Below are positions 44,372 to 52,654 of a stretch of DNA of 64,000 nt, one piece after another. The notes beneath the pieces are model-generated. The model did not search any database, was not told the origin of the DNA, and worked only from the letters and a program-made list of their open reading frames with translations. Each line of letters opens with the position of its first letter. Within the stretch, counting starts at the first letter, position 1. The translations under genes and the position numbers were made by a program. Origin of the DNA: JAHRAW01 sp963693025 (GTDB lineage Bacteria; Pseudomonadota; Gammaproteobacteria; Arenicellales; Poriferihabitantaceae); contig OY843749.1 in the NCBI GenBank assembly GCA_963693025.1, forward strand, positions 1,674,001 through 1,738,000. Reading direction: 5' to 3'.

Positions 44372-44375
44372 CGGC

Positions 44376-45377
44376 GTGGCGCCGAAGACAAAAGCGCTTG
44401 CCGGACGAGTCGCCGGCGTCGGGGTTTTTCTGTTTGCGGTATTGGCGGTGGTGCCGTGGTTGCTGCTGCAAACCGGGCGCGGCGATTTGATGAGCGTGCT
44501 GACCTCGGTGGCGCTACTCAGCGTCATCAGCTCGGGCGTGTGGCTAACCTTTTTCATCGGGCGCATCAACATCGGGCAGGGCGCGTATGCGCTGATGGGC
44601 GGCTATGTGTCGGCGATTCTGGTGGTCAAATACGGCATGTTGTTTTGGTGGACATTGCCGCTCGCCGGGCTGTTCTGCGCCGCCGCCAGCGTGCTCATCG
44701 GCTTGCCCATTCTGCGCCTGCGCGGCGTGTATTTTGCGATGGTGACCCTGACGCTGACCGAGGTCGCGCGCCTGCTGGCGCAGGCGTTGCCGATCACCAA
44801 CGGACCGCGCGGCATCACCAACATTCCGCCGCCGGGCGGCGTGGAAATTTTCGGGCTGACGCTGATTCCCGACTTCGCGGAGTTGGAAAACCTGCGCCTC
44901 GGCTTCTACTACCTCGCCGTGGTGCTGATGATCGCGTGCTTCGCCGGCATGTGGCGGCTGGTCAATTCGCGGCTCGGGTTTCTGTGCCGCTCGCTGCAGC
45001 AAAACGAGGAACTGGCGTCCAGCATCGGCGTCAACATTACCTACCTGCGCGTGCTGGCATACGCGATTTCCTCTTTCCTCGGCGGCGTCGGCGGGGCGAT
45101 TTTTGCCGCTATCGTGCAATCCATTTATCCCGCCACCTTCCAAATTCAAGAGTCGGTCAACTTCATGCTGTATTGCTTCCTCGGCGGTCTCGGCTACGTG
45201 TTCGGGCCCATGCTCGGCACGCTGGTGCTGTATGTCGGCTGGGATTTGCTGTTCAAGACCGGCGCCTATCAACTGCTGATTTTTTCGTCGGTGCTGATTG
45301 CGCTCATCCTGTTTTTGCCGAACGGCCTGTTGAGCCTGCGAATGCCGGGAGCCAACTCAAACCGCCGCCCGCAATGA
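44376..45377 (+). CDS. livM: Branched-chain amino acid-type ABC permease (LivM)
   Basis: 333 residues with about nine helices. FIGRINIGQGAYALMGGYVS and LRGVYFAMVTLTLTEVARL are conserved LivM segments; CRSLQQNEELASSIGVNITY is the ATPase-contact loop. It starts with GTG and overlaps the SDR gene by 4 bp (ATGA), so transport and metabolism genes are translationally coupled. Confidence 0.92.
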   Translation: MAPKTKALAGRVAGVGVFLFAVLAVVPWLLLQTGRGDLMSVLTSVALLSVISSGVWLTFFIGRINIGQGAYALMGGYVSAILVVKYGMLFWWTLPLAGLFCAAASVLIGLPILRLRGVYFAMVTLTLTEVARLLAQALPITNGPRGITNIPPPGGVEIFGLTLIPDFAELENLRLGFYYLAVVLMIACFAGMWRLVNSRLGFLCRSLQQNEELASSIGVNITYLRVLAYAISSFLGGVGGAIFAAIVQSIYPATFQIQESVNFMLYCFLGGLGYVFGPMLGTLVLYVGWDLLFKTGAYQLLIFSSVLIALILFLPNGLLSLRMPGANSNRRPQ

Positions 45378-46141
45378 GCGGCAGATTGGCGGGCAAGCGC
45401 GCGCTCATCACCGGCGGCACGCGCGGCATCGGCAACTCCATCGTGTCACGCTTTGCCGAACAAGGCGCGCGCATCGTCGCCACCGGGCGCGCCGAATCAG
45501 CCGGCGGACTTCCCGAAACCGCCGAATATGTCCGCGCCGACAGCGCCGATGGCGAGCAGGTGGCGCGCGCGGTCGAGCAAGCCGCGAGCGCGCTCGGCGG
45601 CATCGACGTGCTGGTCAACAACGCCGGCGTGGAGTTGGAAAAACCGCTTGAGCAGACCTCCGAAGCCGAGTGGGACTGGGTCATGGCGGTCAACGTCAAG
45701 GCGGTGTATTTGTACAGCAAGGCGGTCATCCCATACATGCGCGCCGCCGGCGGCGGCTCCATCATCAACCTCGGCTCCATCAGCGCGTTCATGGCAGACC
45801 CCGGCCTCGCCGCCTACAACACCAGCAAGGCGGCGGTGCTCGGGCTGACGCGCAGCATCGCGGTGGAGAACGGCGGCGACGGCGTGCGCTGCAACGCCAT
45901 CTGCCCCGGCTGGATCGACACCGACATGCTCGCGCAAACCTTTTCCCGCGCCGACGATGCCGCGCAGGCGCGCGCCGCCATCAGCCGCCGCCACCCCGCC
46001 GGGCGGCTCGGACAGCCCCGCGACATCGCCGATATGGCGTTGTGGCTGGCGGGCGATGAGTCGTCGTTCGCCAGCGGCCAAGCCTTTACCATCGACGGCG
46101 GGCTGAGCGCCGGCTCGCCGGTTGACCCGGCGCAGTTTTGA
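45374..46141 (+). CDS. Short-chain dehydrogenase/reductase
   Basis: 255 residues, classical SDR. The cofactor motif is ITGGTRGIGNSIV, followed by LVNNAGVELEK and LGSISA. The catalytic YNTSKAA gives Tyr-x-x-x-Lys, and the tail is SGQAFTIDGGLSAG. The acidic or basic residue that would decide NAD versus NADP (ATGRAES) suggests NADP, with low certainty. Start and stop are coupled to livM and the Rieske gene, so the substrate is probably derived from what the transporter imports. Confidence 0.9.
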   Translation: MSGRLAGKRALITGGTRGIGNSIVSRFAEQGARIVATGRAESAGGLPETAEYVRADSADGEQVARAVEQAASALGGIDVLVNNAGVELEKPLEQTSEAEWDWVMAVNVKAVYLYSKAVIPYMRAAGGGSIINLGSISAFMADPGLAAYNTSKAAVLGLTRSIAVENGGDGVRCNAICPGWIDTDMLAQTFSRADDAAQARAAISRRHPAGRLGQPRDIADMALWLAGDESSFASGQAFTIDGGLSAGSPVDPAQF

Positions 46142-47278
46142 GTGAAAACCCACCGTCTCTCTGACCGCCCCCGCGACCGCTTTAGCGCGGATCCGGAAGA
46201 GTCCTGGGCGTTGCCGTCGTGGTATTACACCGACGCCGACATCGCCGCGCGGGAGACCGAAGCAATCTTCGCCGACACCTGGCAATACGCTTGCCACGCC
46301 GAGCAAGTCGCGCGCGCGGGCGCCTATGTCACCCGCGAAATCGCCGGCGAGAGCATCTTCATCATTCGCGGCCACGACGACGTCATCAGGGCGTTCTACA
46401 ACGTCTGCTCGCACCGCGCCCACCAACTGCTGAGCGGCGCCGGCGAGTTGTCCGACGCCGCCATCGTCTGCCCCTATCACGCGTGGACATACGCGCTCGA
46501 CGGCGAATTGCTCGCCGCGCGCAACAGCGAGAACGTGGCGCGTTTCGACGCCGGCGAGCTGTGCCTGAAACCGCTGCAAGTGGAAGTCTTCGTCAATCTG
46601 CTGTTCGTCAACCTCAACCCCGGCGCGCCCGCATTGCATAGCCAACTCGGCAATCTGGAAGCGGAACTGCGCAGTTTTTCGCCGCAACTGGACTTCCTCA
46701 CGCTGACCGATTCGCGCCAATACCCCATCAAGGCGAACTGGAAAACCATCATGGAAAACTACGCCGAGTGCTACCACTGCCCCAACGCCCACCCGAGTTT
46801 TGCCGCCGGCGTGGTCGACATGAGCACCTACCGCGTGAAAACCCACGCCATCCACCACGCCCACACCAGCCAAAGCAAACCGCCGCAACAAGGCGCCTAC
46901 CCCATCGACGCCGCCGCCACCGAGCGCGCCGCCGAGTTCGGCTCGTGGTTCATCTGGCCCAACCTCGCCATCGAAGTCTATCCCGGCGGCAACCTCAACC
47001 TCTTCCACTGCGCGCCCGACGACCCGGAATCATCCACGCAAACCATCGAGTGGTATTTCAACGACAGCGAGCCCACGCCGCAACAAACCGAAATCATCGA
47101 CCACCTGCACCGCACCGTGCGCCTCGAAGACGTCGCCCTGTGCGAAAGCGTACAACGCGGCCTCAAAAGCCGCGCCTACCACCAGGGCCGCCTAATAGTC
47201 GACACACCCCGAAGCGACGCCAGCGAGCATTCGGTACACCACTTCCAATCCCTGGTGCGGCGCGCGCTGGATATCTGA
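46142..47278 (+). CDS. Rieske-type aromatic ring-hydroxylating / N-demethylating oxygenase alpha subunit
   Basis: 378 residues. The Rieske [2Fe-2S] ligands are in VCSHRAHQ and CPYHAW (CxH...CxxH). The mononuclear iron site is in MENYAECYHCPNAHPSF. FIWPNLAIEVYPGGNLNLF is like the GbcA/stachydrine and carnitine oxygenase branch more than classical ring dioxygenases, so N-demethylation or betaine cleavage is plausible. The reductase partner is not in the window. It starts with GTG immediately after the SDR stop. It is the last gene of the cluster. Confidence 0.85.
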   Translation: MKTHRLSDRPRDRFSADPEESWALPSWYYTDADIAARETEAIFADTWQYACHAEQVARAGAYVTREIAGESIFIIRGHDDVIRAFYNVCSHRAHQLLSGAGELSDAAIVCPYHAWTYALDGELLAARNSENVARFDAGELCLKPLQVEVFVNLLFVNLNPGAPALHSQLGNLEAELRSFSPQLDFLTLTDSRQYPIKANWKTIMENYAECYHCPNAHPSFAAGVVDMSTYRVKTHAIHHAHTSQSKPPQQGAYPIDAAATERAAEFGSWFIWPNLAIEVYPGGNLNLFHCAPDDPESSTQTIEWYFNDSEPTPQQTEIIDHLHRTVRLEDVALCESVQRGLKSRAYHQGRLIVDTPRSDASEHSVHHFQSLVRRALDI

Positions 47279-47365
47279 ATTCACAAATCACGCACAATAC
47301 CGAATTTTTCCGCTTTCCCTCGCTTTTTCGCTTGACCGCCACCGAATAATCGGCATAATCAACCC

Positions 47366-47495
47366 TGCATCGTTTCTCCAAGTAGTCGCCCGTTCGTCGG
47401 GTTGCCTGCTTAATACAACAGCGCTTTACCCGACGGGAGCCTTCCCGCCGGTGCGAATCGGCAGGACTTTCACTTGCTACTTGGTGAACGATGCA
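47366..47495. repeat. 130-nt structured palindromic element
   Basis: Its outer arms TGCATCGTTTCTCCAAGTAG and CTACTTGGTGAACGATGCA pair over about 17 of 19 positions. Inside are a perfect CGTCGGGT/ACCCGACG stem and a GCCG/CGGC hairpin around GGTGCGAATC. Only one copy is in this window. It could be a structured RNA or the core of a small mobile element. It fills the spacer before an orphan lipoprotein gene. Confidence 0.6.
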
Positions 47496-47550
47496 ACGAC
47501 CCGACACTGGTCGGGGAATTGCAACGAATCGCGTAGCGAGGGATTTTGAA

Positions 47551-48039
47551 ATGAACGTTTTGGTAAAAATTGTCGCCGTGGCGGCAATGCTTGGTTTAGT
47601 TGGTTGCAGTGGCTCGCTTGTTCAGAAATATCCGCATCGTCCTATCGCCAAACCTGCCCCGCGCGAGCCTGCAAAAATACCGGAGGCAACGTTCCACCGT
47701 TTTGAATGTAAAGGGCATTGCCCCGCACCAGCTTGGCAAGCACTGATAAAGTGCGACAACCAAGTAACAAAAATCAGTTTAGAAGAACATATACGAGGAA
47801 GCCAAGAAGTGAAAAATGCCTACGATGTGCTATCAATATCTCGCCACCTGTCTCGTTTAGGAGCTCGTCTGGGAAGGCCCATGGATATGTCTGTCGAGGT
47901 ACAACAAGTGGCCATTCAGGCCGCATTAGATAAAGACAGGTTGGCGACAAGGTGCATGGCGGCGGAAGGGTATATTTCGTCGACCTGTGCGAATGAGCAA
48001 GAAGAAGGCTGTGTCTCCTCCAATCGCTACATGGAGTGA
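47551..48039 (+). CDS. Predicted lipoprotein, unknown
   Basis: 162 residues. A lipoprotein signal (VLVKIVAVAAMLGLVGCSG) has cysteine 19 as the lipid site. The mature part has an ECKGHCPAPAW motif and further cysteines near the end (CMAAEGYISSTCANEQEEGC), suggesting disulfides in the periplasm or outer membrane. Lower GC than the neighbouring operon points to accessory origin. No family was recognised. Confidence 0.65.
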   Translation: MNVLVKIVAVAAMLGLVGCSGSLVQKYPHRPIAKPAPREPAKIPEATFHRFECKGHCPAPAWQALIKCDNQVTKISLEEHIRGSQEVKNAYDVLSISRHLSRLGARLGRPMDMSVEVQQVAIQAALDKDRLATRCMAAEGYISSTCANEQEEGCVSSNRYME

Positions 48040-48116
48040 TTAACCGCAAGCGGTAACCGTACGCGATAACCACACCTTCACTAAATTATTATTAGCAGCG
48101 AAATGAGGGCCGTAAA

Positions 48117-48509
48117 ATGACAACATCCCTAATGAATTCGATAAATGAATTGCCCGATAAAATTCCCGCGGGAACACTATTTGAAAAGCTCACAAACGAG
48201 GGCGAGCCATATGTGTGCTCTGGCTGGGAACACCGAACATCTCGACAGGAAAAAGTTCTTTGCCTGTGCTACCAATTTCCATCGCGTGATGGACTAAGCA
48301 TGAATCCCAAGCGAGTTCCTTTGGAAGAAATAAAAAATGCTGTGATTTTTTTGGACAAGAATAAATTTTTTAACAGGTCTACATTTAATAAAATTTGCCC
48401 AATCACCAAAAGCGATGGCAGTTGTGGATTTGCGGTCATTGGGCGAATTTTGGAACGGTTTTTCAACGCTGAACATCGCGGACGTTCTGGCTTCATCTTA
48501 GCGTCATAA
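48117..48509 (+). CDS. Hypothetical protein (130 aa)
   Basis: Low-GC gene with a GAGGG site before the ATG. The sequence is soluble, has several cysteines (VCSGWEH, VLCLCYQF, KICPITKSDGSCGF) and no recognised domain. It starts 78 bp after the lipoprotein and may belong to the same accessory patch. Confidence 0.5.
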   Translation: MTTSLMNSINELPDKIPAGTLFEKLTNEGEPYVCSGWEHRTSRQEKVLCLCYQFPSRDGLSMNPKRVPLEEIKNAVIFLDKNKFFNRSTFNKICPITKSDGSCGFAVIGRILERFFNAEHRGRSGFILAS

Positions 48510-48673
48510 CTATAGACAACACAGAAAGATGCCAAACCAAAATAGAAATATCTACTCCTGCCATCGCAAGATACTACCAACGCGATTCCGTCGCCCTATC
48601 GAAGTGTTTTAGTCGGTATCCAGAACCTTTTTGTGCGTATCGTCCGTGCCACAAACAAAAACCTTCGACCACT

Positions 48674-48747
48674 CGTCATTCTCGAACGATAGAAGAATAG
48701 GGAGCTGGTAAGCAACTTTTCATCGCCTTCGGGAATTTCCCGCAACC
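48674..48747 (-). repeat. Family A right arm
   Basis: CGTCATTCTCGAACGATAGA, AATAGGGAGC and TTTTCATCGCCTTCGGGAAT are present; the rest of the element is missing. Together with the next entries it fills the 858-bp gene-free stretch 48510..49367. Confidence 0.8.
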
Positions 48748-48774
48748 TAGTATAGACTTCGCCGAAACCTCCGC

Positions 48775-49071
48775 CGTCATTCCCGCAGGAACAGCCTGTG
48801 TAAAAATTCTCCGCACATCGAAAGGGTGGGAAAATATTCCTCAAAATCGCATAAAAACAGGGATGAGATGGGAAACTTATCCCTGTTTTTATGCGAGTTT
48901 TTGCTATGTCGGTGGGAAAATTTTTCATGCGCCGCTTTATTTTTGGAGTTTTTACACTGCCTGAGGAAGCGGGAATCCAGGCGCACGGACAGCAACTCGC
49001 CCCACCCCGATGCCGCATTCCGGCTTGCCATCCGTGGACGACTGGATTGCGGCATCCCTGCCGCAATGACG
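48775..49071. repeat. Family B repeat split by an insertion
   Basis: Matches 18602..18750 in the opposite orientation, with ends CGTCATTCCCGCAGG and TGCCGCAATGACG. After AACAGCCTG the copy is interrupted by a 160-bp element, then continues GAGGAAGCGGGAATCCAG. Confidence 0.85.
48799..48958. mobile_element. 160-bp palindromic MITE-like element
   Basis: Ends TGTAAAAATTCTCC and GGAGTTTTTACA are inverted. A GCCTG direct repeat flanks it (48794..48798 and 48959..48963). At the centre, TCGCATAAAAACAGGGAT (48847) and its perfect complement (48879) form an 18-bp stem with a 14-base loop. It has no coding capacity. Confidence 0.78.
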
Positions 49072-49091
49072 GCGTTGTTGTAACTCAGCAC

Positions 49092-49188
49092 CAGTCTTAG
49101 GGAGATTCCCGAGGACGCAAGTGTCCGTAAGCCGCCGCTTAAAAGAAAAAGCGCGGCGGCAAACGGACACTAACGCTCGAGAATGACG
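49092..49188 (-). repeat. Family A left half, inverted
   Basis: CAGTCTTAGGGAGATTCCCG, the inner GTAAGCCGCCGCTTAAAAG hairpin, and the end CTCGAGAATGACG. The right arm is absent. Confidence 0.88.
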
Positions 49189-49367
49189 GGGTAGTGGAAA
49201 ATAACAGAGTAAACGGTGCCGGGGACGCAGGGCATCAATCGCCATTGGCAGTATATTGATCCCTCAACACCAAAAAGCAGACATTCCAAATCGCGCTGAC
49301 AGAGTACAAAAAGGCGGGGCGGTTCCGCTTTTCTATTATCATGCACGTCCTCAGCCGTGCATGCTCA

Positions 49368-50303
49368 ATGAAAATCAACACCGACTCCGCCACCCGCCCG
49401 ACCCTCGCCATCCTCGCTTCCACCGTTCTGTGGGGAACCTGGTGGATACCGTTGCGCAAACTGGATGCGCTTGGGCTGGGTAGCATCTGGTCCACCGGCA
49501 CCGGGTTGCTGCTGCCGTTGCTGGTGATGTTGCCGGTCATCGTCATTCACCGCCAACGCATCGCGCGCGCCGGGTCGCCGCTGATACTGGGCGCGTTTTT
49601 CTTCGCTTGCGCGCTCGCGTTGTATGCCGAGGGCATGCTGCGCGGGCAGGTCGCGCGCGTCATTTTGCTGTTCTACCTGACGCCGGTGTGGAGCACGCTG
49701 CTGGCGCGTTTCATGCTCGGGCAACCCATCACGCCGCGCCGCGTATTGACGCTCATCTTCGGGCTGTCCGGCATGCTGGTCATCTTGGAAGTCGACCACG
49801 CCAGCCCGCTACCGCGCGACATCGGCGAGTGGCTGGGGCTGGTGTCCGGCGTCGCCTGGGGGTTGGCGATGGTCTATACCCAGCGCACAACCACCCACCC
49901 GGTGGCCGACAAAGTGGCGCTGCAATTCGTCTTCGCGCTACTCATCTTCGCCGCCCTGACCCTCATCCCCGGCGGACGGCAATGGTCGGTCACCGGCTTT
50001 GACATCACCCTCACCACATTGTGCTGGCTGCTGGGCTTCGCCTTCGTCTGGAACCTGCCGGTCGTCTGGCTCACCTTCTACGGCGGCGGCAAAATAGAAC
50101 CGGGGCGCGTCGCCATCCTGCTCATGATGGAAGTCGCCATCGGCATCATCACCGCCTCCCTATTCACCGACGAGCCCTTCGGTCCACGCGAGTTCACCGG
50201 CGCAGTCCTAATCATCGCGGCGGGCTTGACCGAATTCGTCAAAGCGAGCGGCACATCAGGCGGCGCGCCAAAGGCCGCGGCAAGCGAAGCGGGTACGCAA
50301 TGA
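49368..50303 (+). CDS. EamA/DMT family transporter
   Basis: 311 residues with ten predicted helices in two EamA halves. The start TLAILASTVLWGTWWIPLRK and the mid-protein SGVAWGLAMVYTQRTTT are typical of the halves. DMT exporters move amino acids, metabolites or drugs; no substrate can be named. The ATG at 49368 removes a short unsupported extension from 49341. The C-terminal tail is Gly/Ala/Ser-rich. Confidence 0.85.
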   Translation: MKINTDSATRPTLAILASTVLWGTWWIPLRKLDALGLGSIWSTGTGLLLPLLVMLPVIVIHRQRIARAGSPLILGAFFFACALALYAEGMLRGQVARVILLFYLTPVWSTLLARFMLGQPITPRRVLTLIFGLSGMLVILEVDHASPLPRDIGEWLGLVSGVAWGLAMVYTQRTTTHPVADKVALQFVFALLIFAALTLIPGGRQWSVTGFDITLTTLCWLLGFAFVWNLPVVWLTFYGGGKIEPGRVAILLMMEVAIGIITASLFTDEPFGPREFTGAVLIIAAGLTEFVKASGTSGGAPKAAASEAGTQ

Positions 50304-50321
50304 GCAAGGGCGGCGGTGGCG

Positions 50322-51617
50322 TTACTTCAAGCCGCGCAGCGCGCCGCGGGTGTCTATCAGGTGGGGGTGTTGGGTTATTAGGGGGTAGTCGAATTGGTCG
50401 TGGTCGGTGCATAGGATGGCGAGGTCGTTTTGGGCGAGCAGGGTGGCGGACAGGGGTTGACTTTGCAGGTTGAAGTCGTAGTCGCGGAGTTTGCCGAGGC
50501 GAGGGACGTGGGGGTCGGTGTAAGTGATGTTGGCGCCTTTGGCGTGCAGCAGTTCGATCATTTTCAGGGCGGGGGATTCGCGCAGGTCGTCCATGTTTTT
50601 TTTGTATGCCACGCCGAGGATGAGAATCGACGCGCCCATGACCGGTTTGCCGGCGCGGTTCAATTCGGTCACGGCTTTTTCCACATACCACGCCGGCATG
50701 TTGGCGTTGACCTCGCCGGCGAGTTCGATGAACTTGGAATGGACGCCGTATTCCTTCGCCTTCCACGCCAGATAGAACGGGTCGATGGGCAGGCAGTGAC
50801 CGCCCATGCCGGGTCCGGGGTAGAACGGGGTGTAGCCGAACGGTTTGGTCGCCGCCGCGTCGATGACTTCGAGCAGGTCGATGCCCATTTTGTCGGCGAC
50901 CAGTTGCAGTTCGTTGACCAAGCCGATGTTGACCGCGCGGTAGATGTTCTCCAGCAGTTTGGTCATTTCCGCGGCGCGCGTGGTGCTGACCGCGACCACT
51001 TGGTCGATGGCCGCGCCGTATAACGCAGTGCCGGCTTGCAGGCAGTTGGCGGTGTGGCCGCCGCAGATTTTCGGGATGGTGCGCGTGTTGAAGTCGGGGT
51101 TGCCGGGGTCTTCGCGCTCCGGCGAATAGACGAGGAATATATCCTCGCCGACGCTGAAACCGCGCGCGGCGATGCGCGGCAGCAACTCCTCCTCGGTGGT
51201 GCCGGGATAGGTGGTGCTTTCCAGCGAAACCAACTGCCCGCGCCGAAGGTGCGGCGCGATGCCGTCCATCGTGCCGGTGACATAACTCAAGTCGGGCTCC
51301 TTGTGTTTGCCGAGCGGCGTGGGCACGCAGATGATGAGCGCATCGGCGGCTGCGGTCAGGGCGTAGTCGCCGCTGGCGGTCAAGCCGGCGTTCACGGCGC
51401 GCGCGATTGCCCGGTCGGGGATGCGCTCTATGTAACTCTTGCCGGCGTTTAGTTTTTCCACTTTGTCCGCATCGACATCAAATCCGATGGTCGCAAAACC
51501 GGCTTCGACAAAACGCAGCGCCAGCGGCAACCCGACATAGCCGAGCCCGTAAATGGCGATGCGCGCATCGCGCGTCTGCGTTTTTTCCAGCAGCGTTTGT
51601 AATGGCGCAGTCGTCAT
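50322..51617 (-). CDS. Nucleotide-sugar 6-dehydrogenase (UDP-GlcNAc dehydrogenase, WbpA/TviB type)
   Basis: 431 residues. The NAD motif IAIYGLGYVGLPLALRFVEA is at the N terminus. LESTTYPGTTEE and AEMTKLLENIYRAVNIGLVNE follow. The catalytic cysteine is in GMGGHCLPIDPFYL near residue 265. It oxidises UDP-sugars twice to the uronic acid. The family branch fits UDP-N-acetylglucosamine dehydrogenase used for O-antigen or capsule precursors, but UDP-glucose dehydrogenase activity cannot be ruled out. It forms a unit with the epimerase upstream. Confidence 0.87.
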   Translation of the reverse strand: MTTAPLQTLLEKTQTRDARIAIYGLGYVGLPLALRFVEAGFATIGFDVDADKVEKLNAGKSYIERIPDRAIARAVNAGLTASGDYALTAAADALIICVPTPLGKHKEPDLSYVTGTMDGIAPHLRRGQLVSLESTTYPGTTEEELLPRIAARGFSVGEDIFLVYSPEREDPGNPDFNTRTIPKICGGHTANCLQAGTALYGAAIDQVVAVSTTRAAEMTKLLENIYRAVNIGLVNELQLVADKMGIDLLEVIDAAATKPFGYTPFYPGPGMGGHCLPIDPFYLAWKAKEYGVHSKFIELAGEVNANMPAWYVEKAVTELNRAGKPVMGASILILGVAYKKNMDDLRESPALKMIELLHAKGANITYTDPHVPRLGKLRDYDFNLQSQPLSATLLAQNDLAILCTDHDQFDYPLITQHPHLIDTRGALRGLK

Positions 51618-51628
51618 TGACTCGGTCG

Positions 51629-52654
51629 TTATTGGCTAACGCCGTGGTAAGCGCGATACCACTCGGCGAAGGCCGCCAAGCCGTCTTCGATTGAGGTCGC
51701 CGGTTGGAAATCGAAGTCCGCCGCCAGCGCGCGCGTGTCGGCGCGGGTGGCGCTGACATCGCCGGCTTGCATCGGCAGCATCTCACAACGCGCCTTCACG
51801 CCGAGCGCCGCTTCCAGCGCGTGAATGTAATCCATCAGTTGGATTTGGGCGCCGTTGCCGAGGTTATACACGCGAAAGGGCGCATCGCTGGTTGCCGGGT
51901 TGGGCGCGCGCGCGTCGTAAGCGGGGTCGGCTCGGGCGGGGGTGTCGAGCGCGCGCACGATGCCCGTCGTCACGTCGTCGATGTAGGTGAAATCGCGCGC
52001 CAGATTGCCGTGGTTATAGACCGGAATGGGGCGCCCTTCGAGCATCAGTTTGGTGAACTTGAAGAACGCCATGTCGGGCCTTCCCCAGGGACCATACACG
52101 GTGAAAAAACGCAAGCCCGTGCACGGCAGGCGGTACAGGTGGGCGTAGGCGTGCGCCATCAATTCATTGGCTTTTTTGGTGGCGGCATACAGCGACACGG
52201 GGTGGTCGACCGGGTTGCTTTCGGCGAGCGGCAGTTGCTCACCGCGATTGCCATACACCGAGCTGCTGGACGCATACACCAGATGCTTCACGCCGCCGTG
52301 CCGGCAGCCTTCGAGGACGTTGCCGAAGCCGACCAAGTTGGCGTCGACATACGCCGCCGGATTGTCCAGCGAGTGGCGCACGCCGGCTTGCGCGGCGAGG
52401 TGCATGACCGCGTCGAATGGTTGCGCGTCGAACAACTCGCGCATGGCGTCGCGCTCGGCGATGTCCAGTTGGCGGAAGGTGAAACCGTCGCACCCCTTCT
52501 CCGACAGGCGGTCAAGCCGCGCTTGCTTGAGGCTGACGTCGTAGTAACTGCTGAGGTTGTCAACCGCGCATACCCGGTCGCCGCGCTCCAGCAACCGGCG
52601 GCACAACGCCGCGCCGATGAACCCGGCCCCGCCGGTGACCAGAACATTCATCAC
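51629..52654 (-). CDS. NAD-dependent nucleotide-sugar epimerase (UDP-glucuronate 4-epimerase-like)
   Basis: A 341-residue extended SDR. The cofactor motif is VTGGAGFIGAALCRRL, active-site serines are in YASSSSVYGN, and the catalytic YAATKKANE gives Tyr-x-x-x-Lys. FFTVYGPWGRPDMAFFKF is the signature of glucuronate 4-epimerases. With the dehydrogenase it would make an epimerised uronic acid for surface polysaccharide. Its start overlaps the ileS stop by 4 bp, an odd coupling between sugar synthesis and a tRNA synthetase. Confidence 0.87.
   Translation of the reverse strand: MMNVLVTGGAGFIGAALCRRLLERGDRVCAVDNLSSYYDVSLKQARLDRLSEKGCDGFTFRQLDIAERDAMRELFDAQPFDAVMHLAAQAGVRHSLDNPAAYVDANLVGFGNVLEGCRHGGVKHLVYASSSSVYGNRGEQLPLAESNPVDHPVSLYAATKKANELMAHAYAHLYRLPCTGLRFFTVYGPWGRPDMAFFKFTKLMLEGRPIPVYNHGNLARDFTYIDDVTTGIVRALDTPARADPAYDARAPNPATSDAPFRVYNLGNGAQIQLMDYIHALEAALGVKARCEMLPMQAGDVSATRADTRALAADFDFQPATSIEDGLAAFAEWYRAYHGVSQ

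Noticed and set aside
42206..44572. A 788-codon open frame on the minus strand across livK and livH
   Set aside because: It is antisense to two clearly conserved genes. It is rich in Arg, His, Gln and Ala as expected from GC-rich antisense frames, and shows no domain.
44456..46141. A 561-codon plus-strand frame that looks like a long fused SDR
   Set aside because: Only the part from 45374 is SDR. The front half is an out-of-frame reading of livM and is Arg-rich without a fold.
47366..47495. Integron attC site or full cobalamin riboswitch
   Set aside because: No RYYYAAC/GTTRRRY core boxes or integrase were found for attC. The downstream B12-box and most conserved riboswitch positions are missing.
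47491..47550. Longer N terminus for the lipoprotein at 47551
   Set aside because: The extension would bury the lipoprotein signal peptide and lies partly in the palindromic element.
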